From: Bacteroidota bacterium
GTDB taxonomy: Bacteria > Bacteroidota > Ignavibacteria > Ignavibacteriales > Ignavibacteriaceae
Reading direction: 5' to 3'
Length of the DNA: 6,073 nucleotides
Assembly (NCBI GenBank): GCA_021778375.1
Contig: JAJYCM010000171.1
Span: forward strand, 1 to 6,073
Shown here: one piece after another, positions 1 to 5,335 of the stretch
Layout: each line of letters starts with the position of its first letter
Position numbering within the stretch: the stretch's first letter is position 1
The notes under the pieces: model-generated
What the model was told of the DNA's origin: nothing
What the model saw: only the letters and a program-made list of their open reading frames with translations
Database searches by the model: none
Position numbers and translations under genes: made by a program

Positions 1-1
1 T

Positions 2-1237
2 GATTCTGCTAAAGTTGAAAAAATGAAAAGAGGCAGTGTGCCGATTTACGAACCCGGACTTGAAATTCTTTTTGAAAGAAATATTAAGGACGGTAGATTA
101 ACCTTTACAACAAATCTGCATGAGGCAGTTAGAGATTCCCAGATTATTTTCCTCTCATTGCCGACTCCGCAAGACGCAGACGGAAGCGCAGACCTTAAAT
201 TTGTACTAGGAGTTTCTGATGACCTTGGCAAATTCTTTAAGAGTGAACCGAATATTGGATTTAAAATTATTATCGATAAAAGCACTGTCCCCGTTGGAAC
301 CGCTGACAGGGTTAAAGAAAAAATAAAATCTTATGCTCCGGATTTCAATTTCGACGTTGCCTCAAACCCGGAATTCTTACGCGAAGGAATGGCCGTTGAA
401 GATTTCCTTAAACCGGAAAGGGTTATAATCGGTACAAGCAATCAAGCGACTAAAGAAATTCTAACTCAACTTTACGAACCTTTCGTTCGTTCGGGTAACC
501 CGGTTTATTTTATGGATGAACGCTCTGCCGAAATGACGAAGTATGCTGCTAATTCCTTTCTTGCAGCCAAAATCTCTTTCATGAATGAAATAGCCAATTT
601 ATGCGAGCTTACAGGAGCCGAAGTTGACAAGGTCAGAATAGGCATTGGCTCGGATTCAAGAATAGGAAAAAGATTTTTATTTCCAGGTGTTGGATACGGA
701 GGCTCATGCTTCCCTAAAGATGTTATTGCATTGGTTAATACTGCAAATGAAAACGGTTATGATTTTAAAATCTTAAAATCTGTCGTTTCCGTAAATAAAA
801 ATCAAATCGAATTGTTCTTCAAAAAAATTTCTAATCATTACGGCGGAAATATTTCAAATAAACATTTTGCACTATGGGGACTTGCCTTCAAGCCTAATAC
901 CGACGATGTGCGCGAAGCTCCGTCAATATCTTTGATTAATTACTTGTTGGATGCCGGAGCCACAATTTCTGCTTTTGATCCTGAAGCGGTTGAAACTACA
1001 AAAACGGTTTTAGGAAATAAAATTAACTACGCAGAAAATTCATACAAAGTTCTTGAAGGTGCCGATGCCTTGATCATTGTTACCGAATGGAATGAATTTC
1101 GTAATCCTGATTTCTCCAAAATAAAGTCTATTCTTAAAGCGCCTGTTATTTTTGACGGCAGGAATCTTTATGACCTTGATAAAATGAAAGCTACTAATTT
1201 TATTTATTACTCTATTGGCAGAGTGCCTATTAAATAG
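2..1237 (+). CDS. ugd: UDP-glucose 6-dehydrogenase, 5'-truncated by window edge
   Basis: This enzyme oxidises UDP-glucose to UDP-glucuronate with two NAD+, in the cytoplasm, supplying acidic sugar for capsule, exopolysaccharide or LPS. The frame is open from base 2 (DSAKVEKMKRG...), so the ATG at 23 is internal. About 25-30 N-terminal residues with the GxGxxG dinucleotide-binding loop lie off the left edge. Numbering from the Met at 23, visible family motifs are IYEPGLE (9-15), the STVPVGT loop (87-93), NPEFLREG (115-122), KYAANSFLAAKISFMNEI with the conserved Asn177 and Lys183, GVGYGGSCFPKD with the catalytic Cys229 (codon 707-709), and the C-terminal GLAFKPNTDDVREAPS. All three domains (NAD-binding, central helical, UDP-binding) are intact apart from the missing start. 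The NusG-like gene begins 33 bases downstream with no terminator between, so co-transcription is likely. The family also includes UDP-ManNAc and GDP-mannose dehydrogenases; the motif set favours Ugd. Confidence 0.96.
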   Translation, partial: DSAKVEKMKRGSVPIYEPGLEILFERNIKDGRLTFTTNLHEAVRDSQIIFLSLPTPQDADGSADLKFVLGVSDDLGKFFKSEPNIGFKIIIDKSTVPVGTADRVKEKIKSYAPDFNFDVASNPEFLREGMAVEDFLKPERVIIGTSNQATKEILTQLYEPFVRSGNPVYFMDERSAEMTKYAANSFLAAKISFMNEIANLCELTGAEVDKVRIGIGSDSRIGKRFLFPGVGYGGSCFPKDVIALVNTANENGYDFKILKSVVSVNKNQIELFFKKISNHYGGNISNKHFALWGLAFKPNTDDVREAPSISLINYLLDAGATISAFDPEAVETTKTVLGNKINYAENSYKVLEGADALIIVTEWNEFRNPDFSKIKSILKAPVIFDGRNLYDLDKMKATNFIYYSIGRVPIK

Positions 1238-1270
1238 CATTGCTGATCATCAAAAAAATCGGAGAAATTT

Positions 1271-1798
1271 ATGAGCATAATTACTTCAAATGATAAATCC
1301 TGGTTTGCTCTATATACGAAGTCAAGAAGTGAATTTAAGGCAGCCGAAGAAATTCACTCGGTGGGCGTTGAGTATTATCTTCCGTCTATTACAAGGGTGC
1401 GACAATGGAGTGATAGAAAAAAGAAAATTACCGAACCATTACTTCGCGGTTATATCTTTATTTTTGCCGATGAACGTGAAAGGATGATTTCGTTGGAACA
1501 AGAGTCCGTCGTACGCTGCATTTTTGACTTTGGTAGACCTGCTAAAATTCCTGAGTGGCAAATAAATAACTTAAGATTATTCTTAAATGGGCAATCGGAT
1601 TTTTTTGTAAACGAAGGTTTAATACCCGGTGAAAAAGTGCTGATTAAAGATGGTCCCTTCGAAGGAGTAATCGGAACTATTTTAGACAAAGGAAATGAAA
1701 AATCTATTGCAGTGTCGATTGACCTTCTAAATAGATCTATTGTGGCGCTTCTTCCAAAAGATAGTTCAATTGAAATTGTTAAAAATCAAAACGAGTGA
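1271..1798 (+). CDS. NusG-family transcription antiterminator, UpxY/RfaH-like paralogue
   Basis: A 175-residue NusG paralogue that should bind RNA polymerase and let it read through terminators or pauses. The NGN domain spans about residues 11-105: SWFALYTKSRSEFKAAEEI, the YYLPSITRVRQWSDRKKK segment typical of specialised paralogues such as UpxY, and LLRGYIFIF. A KOW domain follows at about 117-170 (PGEKVLIKDGPFEGVIGTI, then the IDLLNRSIVALLP strand). Length matches UpxY (about 170-190 residues). The start is supported by GGAGA at 1261-1265, five bases before the ATG. It follows ugd by 33 bases, which fits a polysaccharide-locus antiterminator (known for UpxY in Bacteroides, inferred here). 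A housekeeping NusG is less likely: those genes normally sit beside secE and ribosomal protein genes, which are absent here. The next gene starts 73 bases later behind a possible promoter. Confidence 0.92.
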   Translation: MSIITSNDKSWFALYTKSRSEFKAAEEIHSVGVEYYLPSITRVRQWSDRKKKITEPLLRGYIFIFADERERMISLEQESVVRCIFDFGRPAKIPEWQINNLRLFLNGQSDFFVNEGLIPGEKVLIKDGPFEGVIGTILDKGNEKSIAVSIDLLNRSIVALLPKDSSIEIVKNQNE

Positions 1799-1818
1799 CT
1801 GTTAAAAAAAGTGGTGAT

Positions 1819-1839
1819 ATTGAATAATTTATATTATAA
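1819..1839 (+). promoter_or_regulatory. AT-rich promoter-like element upstream of the HD-domain gene
   Basis: The 73-base gap between the NusG-like gene and the HD-domain gene contains an AT-only stretch ending in TATATTATAAC. TATAAC at 1835-1840 could be a -10 box; with a 17-base spacer the matching -35 (TGGTGA) is poor. A start near 1847 would leave a leader of about 25 bases. Nearly the same element, differing by a two-base insertion, precedes the dehydrogenase gene at 5297-5319, which supports a promoter role. No terminator hairpin is visible in the gap, so read-through from ugd is also possible. Confidence 0.35.
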
Positions 1840-1871
1840 CTTGGCAATGTAAAATTCATTGAAAGTAGTGA

Positions 1872-2867
1872 ATGCTAAATCAATCTGACTTATCCACCTT
1901 AAATAAAAATGATCGTGTAGATCACTTTCTTCTTGTTAAAAAGATTGAATCTCGTTTAACTAAATCAAACAAATCTTATCTATTCCTGGAACTAGGCGAT
2001 AAATCTGCCTCTCTTAACGCAAATATATGGGATAATTTTGATGAAGTCTCTTCATCTATCTTTACGGGAGATATTGCCAAAGTAATTGGGGTAATAGAAG
2101 ACTATCAGGGTGCACGACAAATTAGACTTAACTCGATCCGTAAATTAACATCCTCTGAAGAGGTATCTCCAATTGATTTCCTGCCGAGTTCGAAAAGAAA
2201 TCTTAATGTAATGATTTCCGAATTCAAAAAACGGATTGAAAAAATTAAGGAACCTTACCTTAAACAATTACTAAAACAAATCTTTGATGACGAAAATCTT
2301 AAAAAATTCTCTACTGCGCCTGCGGGAAAATCATGGCATCATTCGTATCTTAATGGATTGATTGAGCATACCTTGGAGATAATTAGAATTTGTGATTTGA
2401 TGTGTGATATCCATCCGGAAATTAATCGTGATTTATTAATTACCGGCGCTATGATGCACGATTTTGGCAAGACTGCGGAATTAAGCTTCAACAGTTCTTT
2501 TGATTATACCGACAAAGGTAAATTGCTGGGACATATTGTAATATCTGCGATGATGGTAAACGAGGAAGTAAAAAAAATTACTGGTTTTCCGGAAGAAACT
2601 AAAGAATGTTTGCTTCATCTTATCCTTAGCCATCAGGGAAGGCTGGAATATGCCTCTCCTGTTGTTCCCAAGACTTTGGAAGCTATTACTTTATACCAAG
2701 CTGATGAGCTAAGTGCTAAAGTAAACGCATATAAAAACGCTATTTTATCACAGGTAAATTCCGAAAGCGGATGGACTAAATTTATAAACTTGGCTTCAAC
2801 AGACTTGTTTAAGCATAGTTTAACTCCGGATAAGGATGATGAAATAAATAAATCACTTTTCGATTAA
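1872..2867 (+). CDS. YhaM-like 3'-5' exoribonuclease: OB-fold plus HD domain
   Basis: A 331-residue protein with the two-part layout of YhaM, a metal-dependent 3'-5' exonuclease of RNA and single-stranded DNA known from Firmicutes (about 314 residues). Residues 14-95 form an OB-fold nucleic-acid-binding domain (VDHFLLVKKIESRLTKSNKS, then SASLNANIWD and GDIAKVIGVIEDYQGARQIR). Residues 150-310 form an HD metal-binding domain: H157 and H166 (NGLIEHTLEI), the H196-D197 pair in MMHDFGK, H221 in LLGHI, H254 in LSHQG, and D278 in the closing YQADELSAKVN helix. All metal ligands expected of an active enzyme are present. An in-frame TGA lies immediately before the ATG, so no upstream start is possible; the SD is weak (GAAAG, 1861-1865). 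The next gene follows 16 bases later, suggesting an operon. A phosphohydrolase role is possible, but OB plus HD points to RNA decay. Confidence 0.88.
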   Translation: MLNQSDLSTLNKNDRVDHFLLVKKIESRLTKSNKSYLFLELGDKSASLNANIWDNFDEVSSSIFTGDIAKVIGVIEDYQGARQIRLNSIRKLTSSEEVSPIDFLPSSKRNLNVMISEFKKRIEKIKEPYLKQLLKQIFDDENLKKFSTAPAGKSWHHSYLNGLIEHTLEIIRICDLMCDIHPEINRDLLITGAMMHDFGKTAELSFNSSFDYTDKGKLLGHIVISAMMVNEEVKKITGFPEETKECLLHLILSHQGRLEYASPVVPKTLEAITLYQADELSAKVNAYKNAILSQVNSESGWTKFINLASTDLFKHSLTPDKDDEINKSLFD

Positions 2868-2883
2868 TTCAAAAGGAGGTTCT

Positions 2884-3678
2884 ATGAAAACAACCAGGCT
2901 TTCTTTAGTAGTACTTGCATTTTTAGCTCTTTCGGTTTTTTTATCCCCATTCCTTGTTGCACAAAATGTGCAGGATCTCTTAAACAAGGGGGATGATTAT
3001 CTCGATGTAAAATATGATAATCAAAAAGCATTAGATACATTTTTCGAAGCAGATAAAATCTCTCCCAAGAATTGGGAAGTTTATTGGAGGATCAGTCGTG
3101 CCTATGTATACATTGCCGAGCATATGCCCGAAAATTCGAGTACTGCTAAAGATGCTCAGTTAGCAGTCTTTCAAAAGGCATATTACTATGCCGACCAATC
3201 GGTTAAACTTGCTCCTACCGAAGCTATCACTTATGTCAGACGGGCAATTGCCAACGGAAAGATTGCTTTGTTCAAGGGAATATTTTCTGTAGGTGGTGTT
3301 GTTAATGCCGTTAAAGCAGATTGCGATAAAGCTATTGCTTTAGGTAACGGCGGAAATTATGTCCAAGCGCTTGCTTATTATATCTTAGCTAGGACTAACG
3401 CAGAGGTAAGCAAGAAATGGAAACCCGCCCGGTCATTATTGGGATTAGGCTGGGCAGATCTTGACGTCGCTATTACCGATTATAAAAAAGCTATTGACCT
3501 TTACCCCAATTTTAGAATGTTCTATTTCGATCTTGGCTATGCCTACATGCGAAAAGATGACTACGCAGATGCAAGGGATATGTTTAATAAGGTTATTTCT
3601 TCCCCAAAAAAAGATGAAAATGATGATAGCCTTTTAATAAGCGCTAAGGCTATTTTGGAAAAAATAAAAGATAAATAA
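2884..3678 (+). CDS. Exported tetratricopeptide-repeat protein
   Basis: A 264-residue protein with a Sec signal peptide: basic start MKTTR, hydrophobic core at about residues 6-25, likely cleavage after LVA (residue 26). There is no lipobox cysteine, so it is probably soluble in the periplasm or secreted rather than a lipoprotein. The mature part is helical with TPR-like units at about 29-63 (AL..FFEADKISPKNWEVYWRI), 95-125, 143-175 and 192-240. The last is clearest: DYKKAIDLYPN followed by FYFDLGYAYMRKDDYADARDMF. The layout resembles the RMD (regulator of microtubule dynamics) type of TPR protein found in some Bacteroidota, but I cannot assign a function. TPRs usually act as protein-binding scaffolds. 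A strong SD (AGGAGG, 2874-2879) sits four bases before the ATG, and the gene is 16 bases behind the HD-domain gene. It ends 27 bases from the convergent marR-type gene; no strong terminator hairpin is visible between them. Confidence 0.85.
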   Translation: MKTTRLSLVVLAFLALSVFLSPFLVAQNVQDLLNKGDDYLDVKYDNQKALDTFFEADKISPKNWEVYWRISRAYVYIAEHMPENSSTAKDAQLAVFQKAYYYADQSVKLAPTEAITYVRRAIANGKIALFKGIFSVGGVVNAVKADCDKAIALGNGGNYVQALAYYILARTNAEVSKKWKPARSLLGLGWADLDVAITDYKKAIDLYPNFRMFYFDLGYAYMRKDDYADARDMFNKVISSPKKDENDDSLLISAKAILEKIKDK

Positions 3679-3705
3679 ATTAAGCCTTAAAATTTCTTGA
3701 AGTTA

Positions 3706-4155
3706 TTAGCTCTCTTTTAAGCCGATTAACTTGCACATTCTCTGAAATTCGATCTGTTCTTTATTGGATAATACTGAGAATTCTTTAACGACGGAATCTA
3801 AAAATATTGGGAAGATCTTTGCAAAAAATTTCTTCCCTTTTTTTGTAAGATGAATTATAAAAAATCTCCTATCCTCTTGGCTTCGTTCTCTTTCGACAAA
3901 ACTTTGCTTTTCAAGATTATCAATAACCATTGTTATGTTCCCGCCACTCCGCAAAATCTTCTTACCCAAATCCTTTTGAGAAAGCGGTCCTAAATTATAT
4001 AATACATCCAGTACTCCGAACTGGCTAATCGTTAAACCCTTCTTGTCAAGTATAGAATTTATTCGACTACTTAACGACTCCGATGCCCTTATAAGTTTAA
4101 TGTAAACATCAAGAGCCCTGGCTTCCTTCTCGGTACCTTTGAAATTTGTTGCCAT
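3706..4155 (-). CDS. MarR-family transcriptional regulator
   Basis: A 149-residue winged-helix DNA-binding protein, expected to act as a dimeric repressor released by a small aromatic ligand or oxidant. The MarR core is complete: N-terminal dimerisation helices (about 12-38), LTISQFGVLDVLYNLGPLSQ (41-60), LGKKIL, the recognition helix SGGNITMVIDNLEKQSFVER (70-89), and the wing SQEDRRFFIIHLTKKG (92-107) with the family DRR signature at 95-97. The SGxITxVIDxLEK form is closest to the MhqR/HosA-like branch (quinone or phenol response), but the ligand cannot be read from sequence. The only cysteine is near the C-terminus (C141), so an OhrR-type N-terminal cysteine switch is absent. The SD is weak (AGGA lies 17 bases before the ATG). 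No target gene sits beside it in an obvious operon; a promoter and palindrome upstream suggest autorepression. Confidence 0.92.
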   Translation of the reverse strand: MATNFKGTEKEARALDVYIKLIRASESLSSRINSILDKKGLTISQFGVLDVLYNLGPLSQKDLGKKILRSGGNITMVIDNLEKQSFVERERSQEDRRFFIIHLTKKGKKFFAKIFPIFLDSVVKEFSVLSNKEQIEFQRMCKLIGLKES

Positions 4156-4180
4156 AATGTTTTGTTACCGTTTCCTATTA

Positions 4181-4199
4181 ATTTTACTCATTGTAAATT
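4181..4199. promoter_or_regulatory. Candidate MarR autoregulatory operator (small palindrome)
   Basis: TTTAC (4183-4187) and GTAAA (4193-4197) are perfect inverted arms around a 5-base spacer, with one more matching pair two steps outside the arms. The element overlaps the last base of the -10 box of the marR-side promoter and covers the predicted start point. A MarR dimer bound there would block RNA polymerase. Inverted repeats of this size overlapping their own promoter are typical of MarR-family genes. The arms are short and the DNA is AT-rich, so chance is not excluded. Confidence 0.45.
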
Positions 4200-4225
4200 A
4201 TAACCTTCTTAAAACTAATTTTTAA
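4197..4225 (-). promoter_or_regulatory. Sigma-70-type promoter for the marR-family gene
   Basis: Read on the - strand, a perfect TATAAT (4202-4197) is preceded by TTAAAA (4225-4220) with a 17-base spacer. The -35 box matches TTGACA at four of six positions. Transcription would start near 4190 and give a leader of about 35 bases before the ATG at 4155. Confidence 0.5.
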
Positions 4226-4272
4226 CAACCTAAGAATCAACCTCACTTTTAAGATTTGAAGAATTATTATTG

Positions 4273-4300
4273 AATTATTTAACATCTTATTTAAATCACA
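4273..4300 (+). repeat. Imperfect direct repeat, copy 1
   Basis: This copy begins AATTATTTAACAT and matches copy 2 (4399-4426) at 23 of 28 positions by hand alignment; all five differences are transitions. The copies are 126 bases apart, both upstream of rpiB. It could be a duplicated regulatory site or a chance match in AT-rich DNA. Confidence 0.45.
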
Positions 4301-4398
4301 TAACTTCATCGTTCTATAAATATTTAATCTCAAATGGAACTTTTCAATAAATTATGCCTTACAGATATATCGAATTTAATTTTGGACGGATATGGATT

Positions 4399-4426
4399 AA
4401 TTATTTAACATTTTGCTTAAATTGCA
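4399..4426 (+). repeat. Imperfect direct repeat, copy 2
   Basis: Second copy of the element at 4273-4300, sharing its first 13 bases exactly. It ends 33 bases before the rpiB start codon, where it could overlap the rpiB promoter region. Confidence 0.45.
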
Positions 4427-4459
4427 CCATTCAAAAAAAATAAGCTAAAGGAATATAAG

Positions 4460-4903
4460 TTGAAAATTGCAATCGCAGCAGACCACGGTGGCTTTGAGCT
4501 AAAAAAATTTTTACTGAAATGGCTTAATGAAAATAATCATGACGTCTCTGACCTCGGTAATCTTGTATTTGACAAAGAAGATGACTATCCCGATTTTGCC
4601 GATAAACTTGCAAAGTTTATTGCTGCGGGAAAAGCTGAAAGAGGAATTCTAATATGCGGAAGTGGTGTTGGGGCTTGTATTTCAGCGAATAAAACCAAAG
4701 GAATTAGAGCCAGCATCTGCCACGATACTTACTCTGCCCACCAAGGAGTAGAGCATGATGATATGAATATTATTTGCTTCGGTGCCAGGGTTATAGGCGA
4801 TGAGCTTGCCAAGGAACTGGTTACTTCTTTTCTTAATGCACATTTCATTAACGAAGGACGTTTTAAAAGACGTTTGAATAAATTGATTGATCTGGATAAA
4901 TAA
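4460..4903 (+). CDS. rpiB: Ribose-5-phosphate isomerase B
   Basis: This enzyme interconverts ribulose 5-phosphate and ribose 5-phosphate in the non-oxidative pentose phosphate pathway, in the cytoplasm. The 147-residue protein has the usual RpiB/LacAB length and a Rossmann-like fold: MKIAIAADHGGFELK with the substrate-binding Asp8-His9, the anion-binding ICGSGVGACISANK loop with catalytic Cys66, and SAHQGVEHDDMNIICFGARV with His99, the ring-opening base. Cys66 and His99 fall at the same positions as in E. coli RpiB. The Cys separates it from actinobacterial-type enzymes that use Glu. The start is TTG, chosen because AAGGA (4448-4452) lies seven bases upstream and the MKIAIAADHGG start is canonical. 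Homologous LacA/LacB subunits act on galactose 6-phosphate, but no lac or tagatose genes are near. It appears monocistronic; its stop codon is 14 bases from a convergent small ORF. Confidence 0.95.
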   Translation: MKIAIAADHGGFELKKFLLKWLNENNHDVSDLGNLVFDKEDDYPDFADKLAKFIAAGKAERGILICGSGVGACISANKTKGIRASICHDTYSAHQGVEHDDMNIICFGARVIGDELAKELVTSFLNAHFINEGRFKRRLNKLIDLDK

Positions 4904-4917
4904 CAAGGAATTATTTT

Positions 4918-5040
4918 TTACAATTTTTTAATTTCCCTAATATTTTCTTTTTCCTTTGAAAGGAGAATACCTCCAACAAGAAACGATATAACAATTATGA
5001 TTGATAAGATCACGACCAACATGTCCGATAATACTATCAC
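4918..5040 (-). CDS. Small single-pass membrane protein, 40 residues
   Basis: Unrecognised small gene, shorter than usual gene-finder limits. It reads GTG...TAA on the - strand. Residues 4-28 are almost entirely hydrophobic (VVILSIIIVISFLVGGILL) and form one membrane helix, followed by a charged tail (SKEKENIREIKKL) that is probably cytoplasmic. The GTG start is supported by GAGGT six bases upstream; an internal ATG at codon 7 lacks an SD. The stop lies 14 bases from the convergent rpiB stop. The start overlaps the stop of another tiny frame (GTGA), suggesting translational coupling. Single-helix small proteins often stabilise or tune a larger membrane complex, but no partner is visible here, and no function is claimed. 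In AT-rich DNA short hydrophobic frames can arise by chance; the SD, overlap and clean TM-plus-tail layout argue against that. Confidence 0.5.
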   Translation of the reverse strand: MIVLSDMLVVILSIIIVISFLVGGILLSKEKENIREIKKL

Positions 5041-5129
5041 TTATATACCTCTTTTATTTGCTGAATTTCTTTAGCCGAAGCTCTTTTGTATTTCAATTTG
5101 CGAAAAGAATAAAGAAAAATATGTGCCAT
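5037..5129 (-). CDS. Possible ultrasmall ORF coupled to the 40-residue membrane protein
   Basis: Speculative 30-residue frame (ATG at 5129) whose TGA overlaps the next GTG start. The sequence is MAHIFLYSF followed by a basic, helical tail ending KEIQQIKEVYK. The SD for the next gene lies within its last codons, as in coupled bacterial pairs. The ATG has only a weak SD-like TGGA five bases upstream. A TTG at 5153 in the same frame would add LIAGFWNL and complete a membrane-length hydrophobic segment, but has no SD. Its helix-plus-charged-tail plan mirrors its neighbour. A different - strand frame (5071-5205) overlaps most of it, so either only one is real or both are remnants of a frameshifted gene. 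Confidence 0.3.
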   Translation of the reverse strand: MAHIFLYSFRKLKYKRASAKEIQQIKEVYK

Positions 5130-5230
5130 TAAATTCCAAAAGCCAGCTATCAATTTGATCTATCAAAACAAGCCATAAACTCAACTTTTCCCAAATGTCT
5201 GCCACAATAACCCGTCTAAATATTAAATGA

Positions 5231-5248
5231 TTGACCGGCACTGGTTAA
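5231..5248. promoter_or_regulatory. Candidate operator palindrome upstream of the dehydrogenase gene
   Basis: TTGACCGGCACTGGTTAA is an imperfect 18-base palindrome with six of nine positions pairing (TT.ACC.G core). It is GC-richer than its surroundings, which makes it stand out. It lies about 90 bases before the start codon and upstream of the promoter-like element, a position suited to an activator or a divergent regulator. Confidence 0.35.
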
Positions 5249-5275
5249 AAATTGAACGATACCGTTTAAAAATTG
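5245..5275 (+). repeat. Direct repeat TTAAAAATTG, two copies 21 bases apart
   Basis: Exact 10-base copies at 5245-5254 and 5266-5275 start 21 bases apart, about two helical turns, so both face the same side of the DNA. The second small palindrome AACGATACCGTT (5255-5266; five of six pairs) lies between them. This arrangement fits cooperative binding sites, though the repeat is AT-rich. Confidence 0.35.
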
Positions 5276-5291
5276 TAATTGTTTATTAGAT

Positions 5292-5320
5292 TTGTTATTG
5301 AATAAATTTTATATTATAAA
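5292..5320 (+). promoter_or_regulatory. Promoter-like element for the dehydrogenase gene
   Basis: TTGTTA (5292-5297) and TATAAA (5315-5320) are separated by 17 bases, a good sigma-70 match. A start seven bases downstream would fall inside the SD (5324-5330), giving too short a leader, so the true -10 may be a few bases upstream (for example TATTAT at 5312-5317). The AT-rich part repeats the element seen at 1819-1839. Confidence 0.4.
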
Positions 5321-5335
5321 TACAAAGGAGCACAA

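Larger units (their letters stand above)
4156..4459. other. 304-base divergent intergenic region, no gene seen
   Basis: This gap separates the divergent marR-type gene and rpiB. The left end carries the marR-side promoter and palindrome. The remainder is very AT-rich and holds an imperfect 28-base direct repeat (4273-4300 and 4399-4426). A 24-codon ATG frame at 4334-4408 has no SD and is not called. I could not identify a convincing promoter for rpiB, although one must exist here because the upstream gene points the other way. Confidence 0.7.
5041..5335. other. Leader region between the small ORFs and the dehydrogenase gene
   Basis: This 295-base stretch contains the start region of the small - strand ORFs on its left and, on its right (5231-5320), two palindromes, a phased direct repeat and a promoter-like element directed at the dehydrogenase gene. 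No + strand coding frame is evident. A promoter for the - strand small ORFs is not obvious. Confidence 0.5.

Noticed and set aside
23..1237. ATG at 23 as the start of ugd
   Set aside because: The frame continues upstream to the window edge with family-typical sequence (DSAKVEK), and the NAD-binding loop would be missing; the true start is outside the window.
1040..1240. - strand ORF at the end of ugd
   Set aside because: Antisense shadow of the conserved Ugd C-terminal domain.
1811..1852. 13-codon GTG frame between the NusG-like and HD-domain genes
   Set aside because: Too short, with no SD-like sequence, and it lies within the promoter-like AT stretch.
3679..3705. Bidirectional terminator between the TPR and marR-type genes (TTAAGCCTTAA palindrome)
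   Set aside because: The arms are five AT-rich bases with a one-base loop and no proper T-run follows; it would not form a stable RNA hairpin.
4334..4408. 24-codon + strand ORF between marR and rpiB
   Set aside because: It has no SD, no recognisable features, and overlaps one copy of the direct repeat.
4682..4906. - strand ORF inside rpiB
   Set aside because: Antisense shadow of RpiB, whose catalytic residues are all intact on the + strand.
4904..4935. Terminator between rpiB and the small - strand ORF
   Set aside because: There are T-runs but no GC-containing stem before them.
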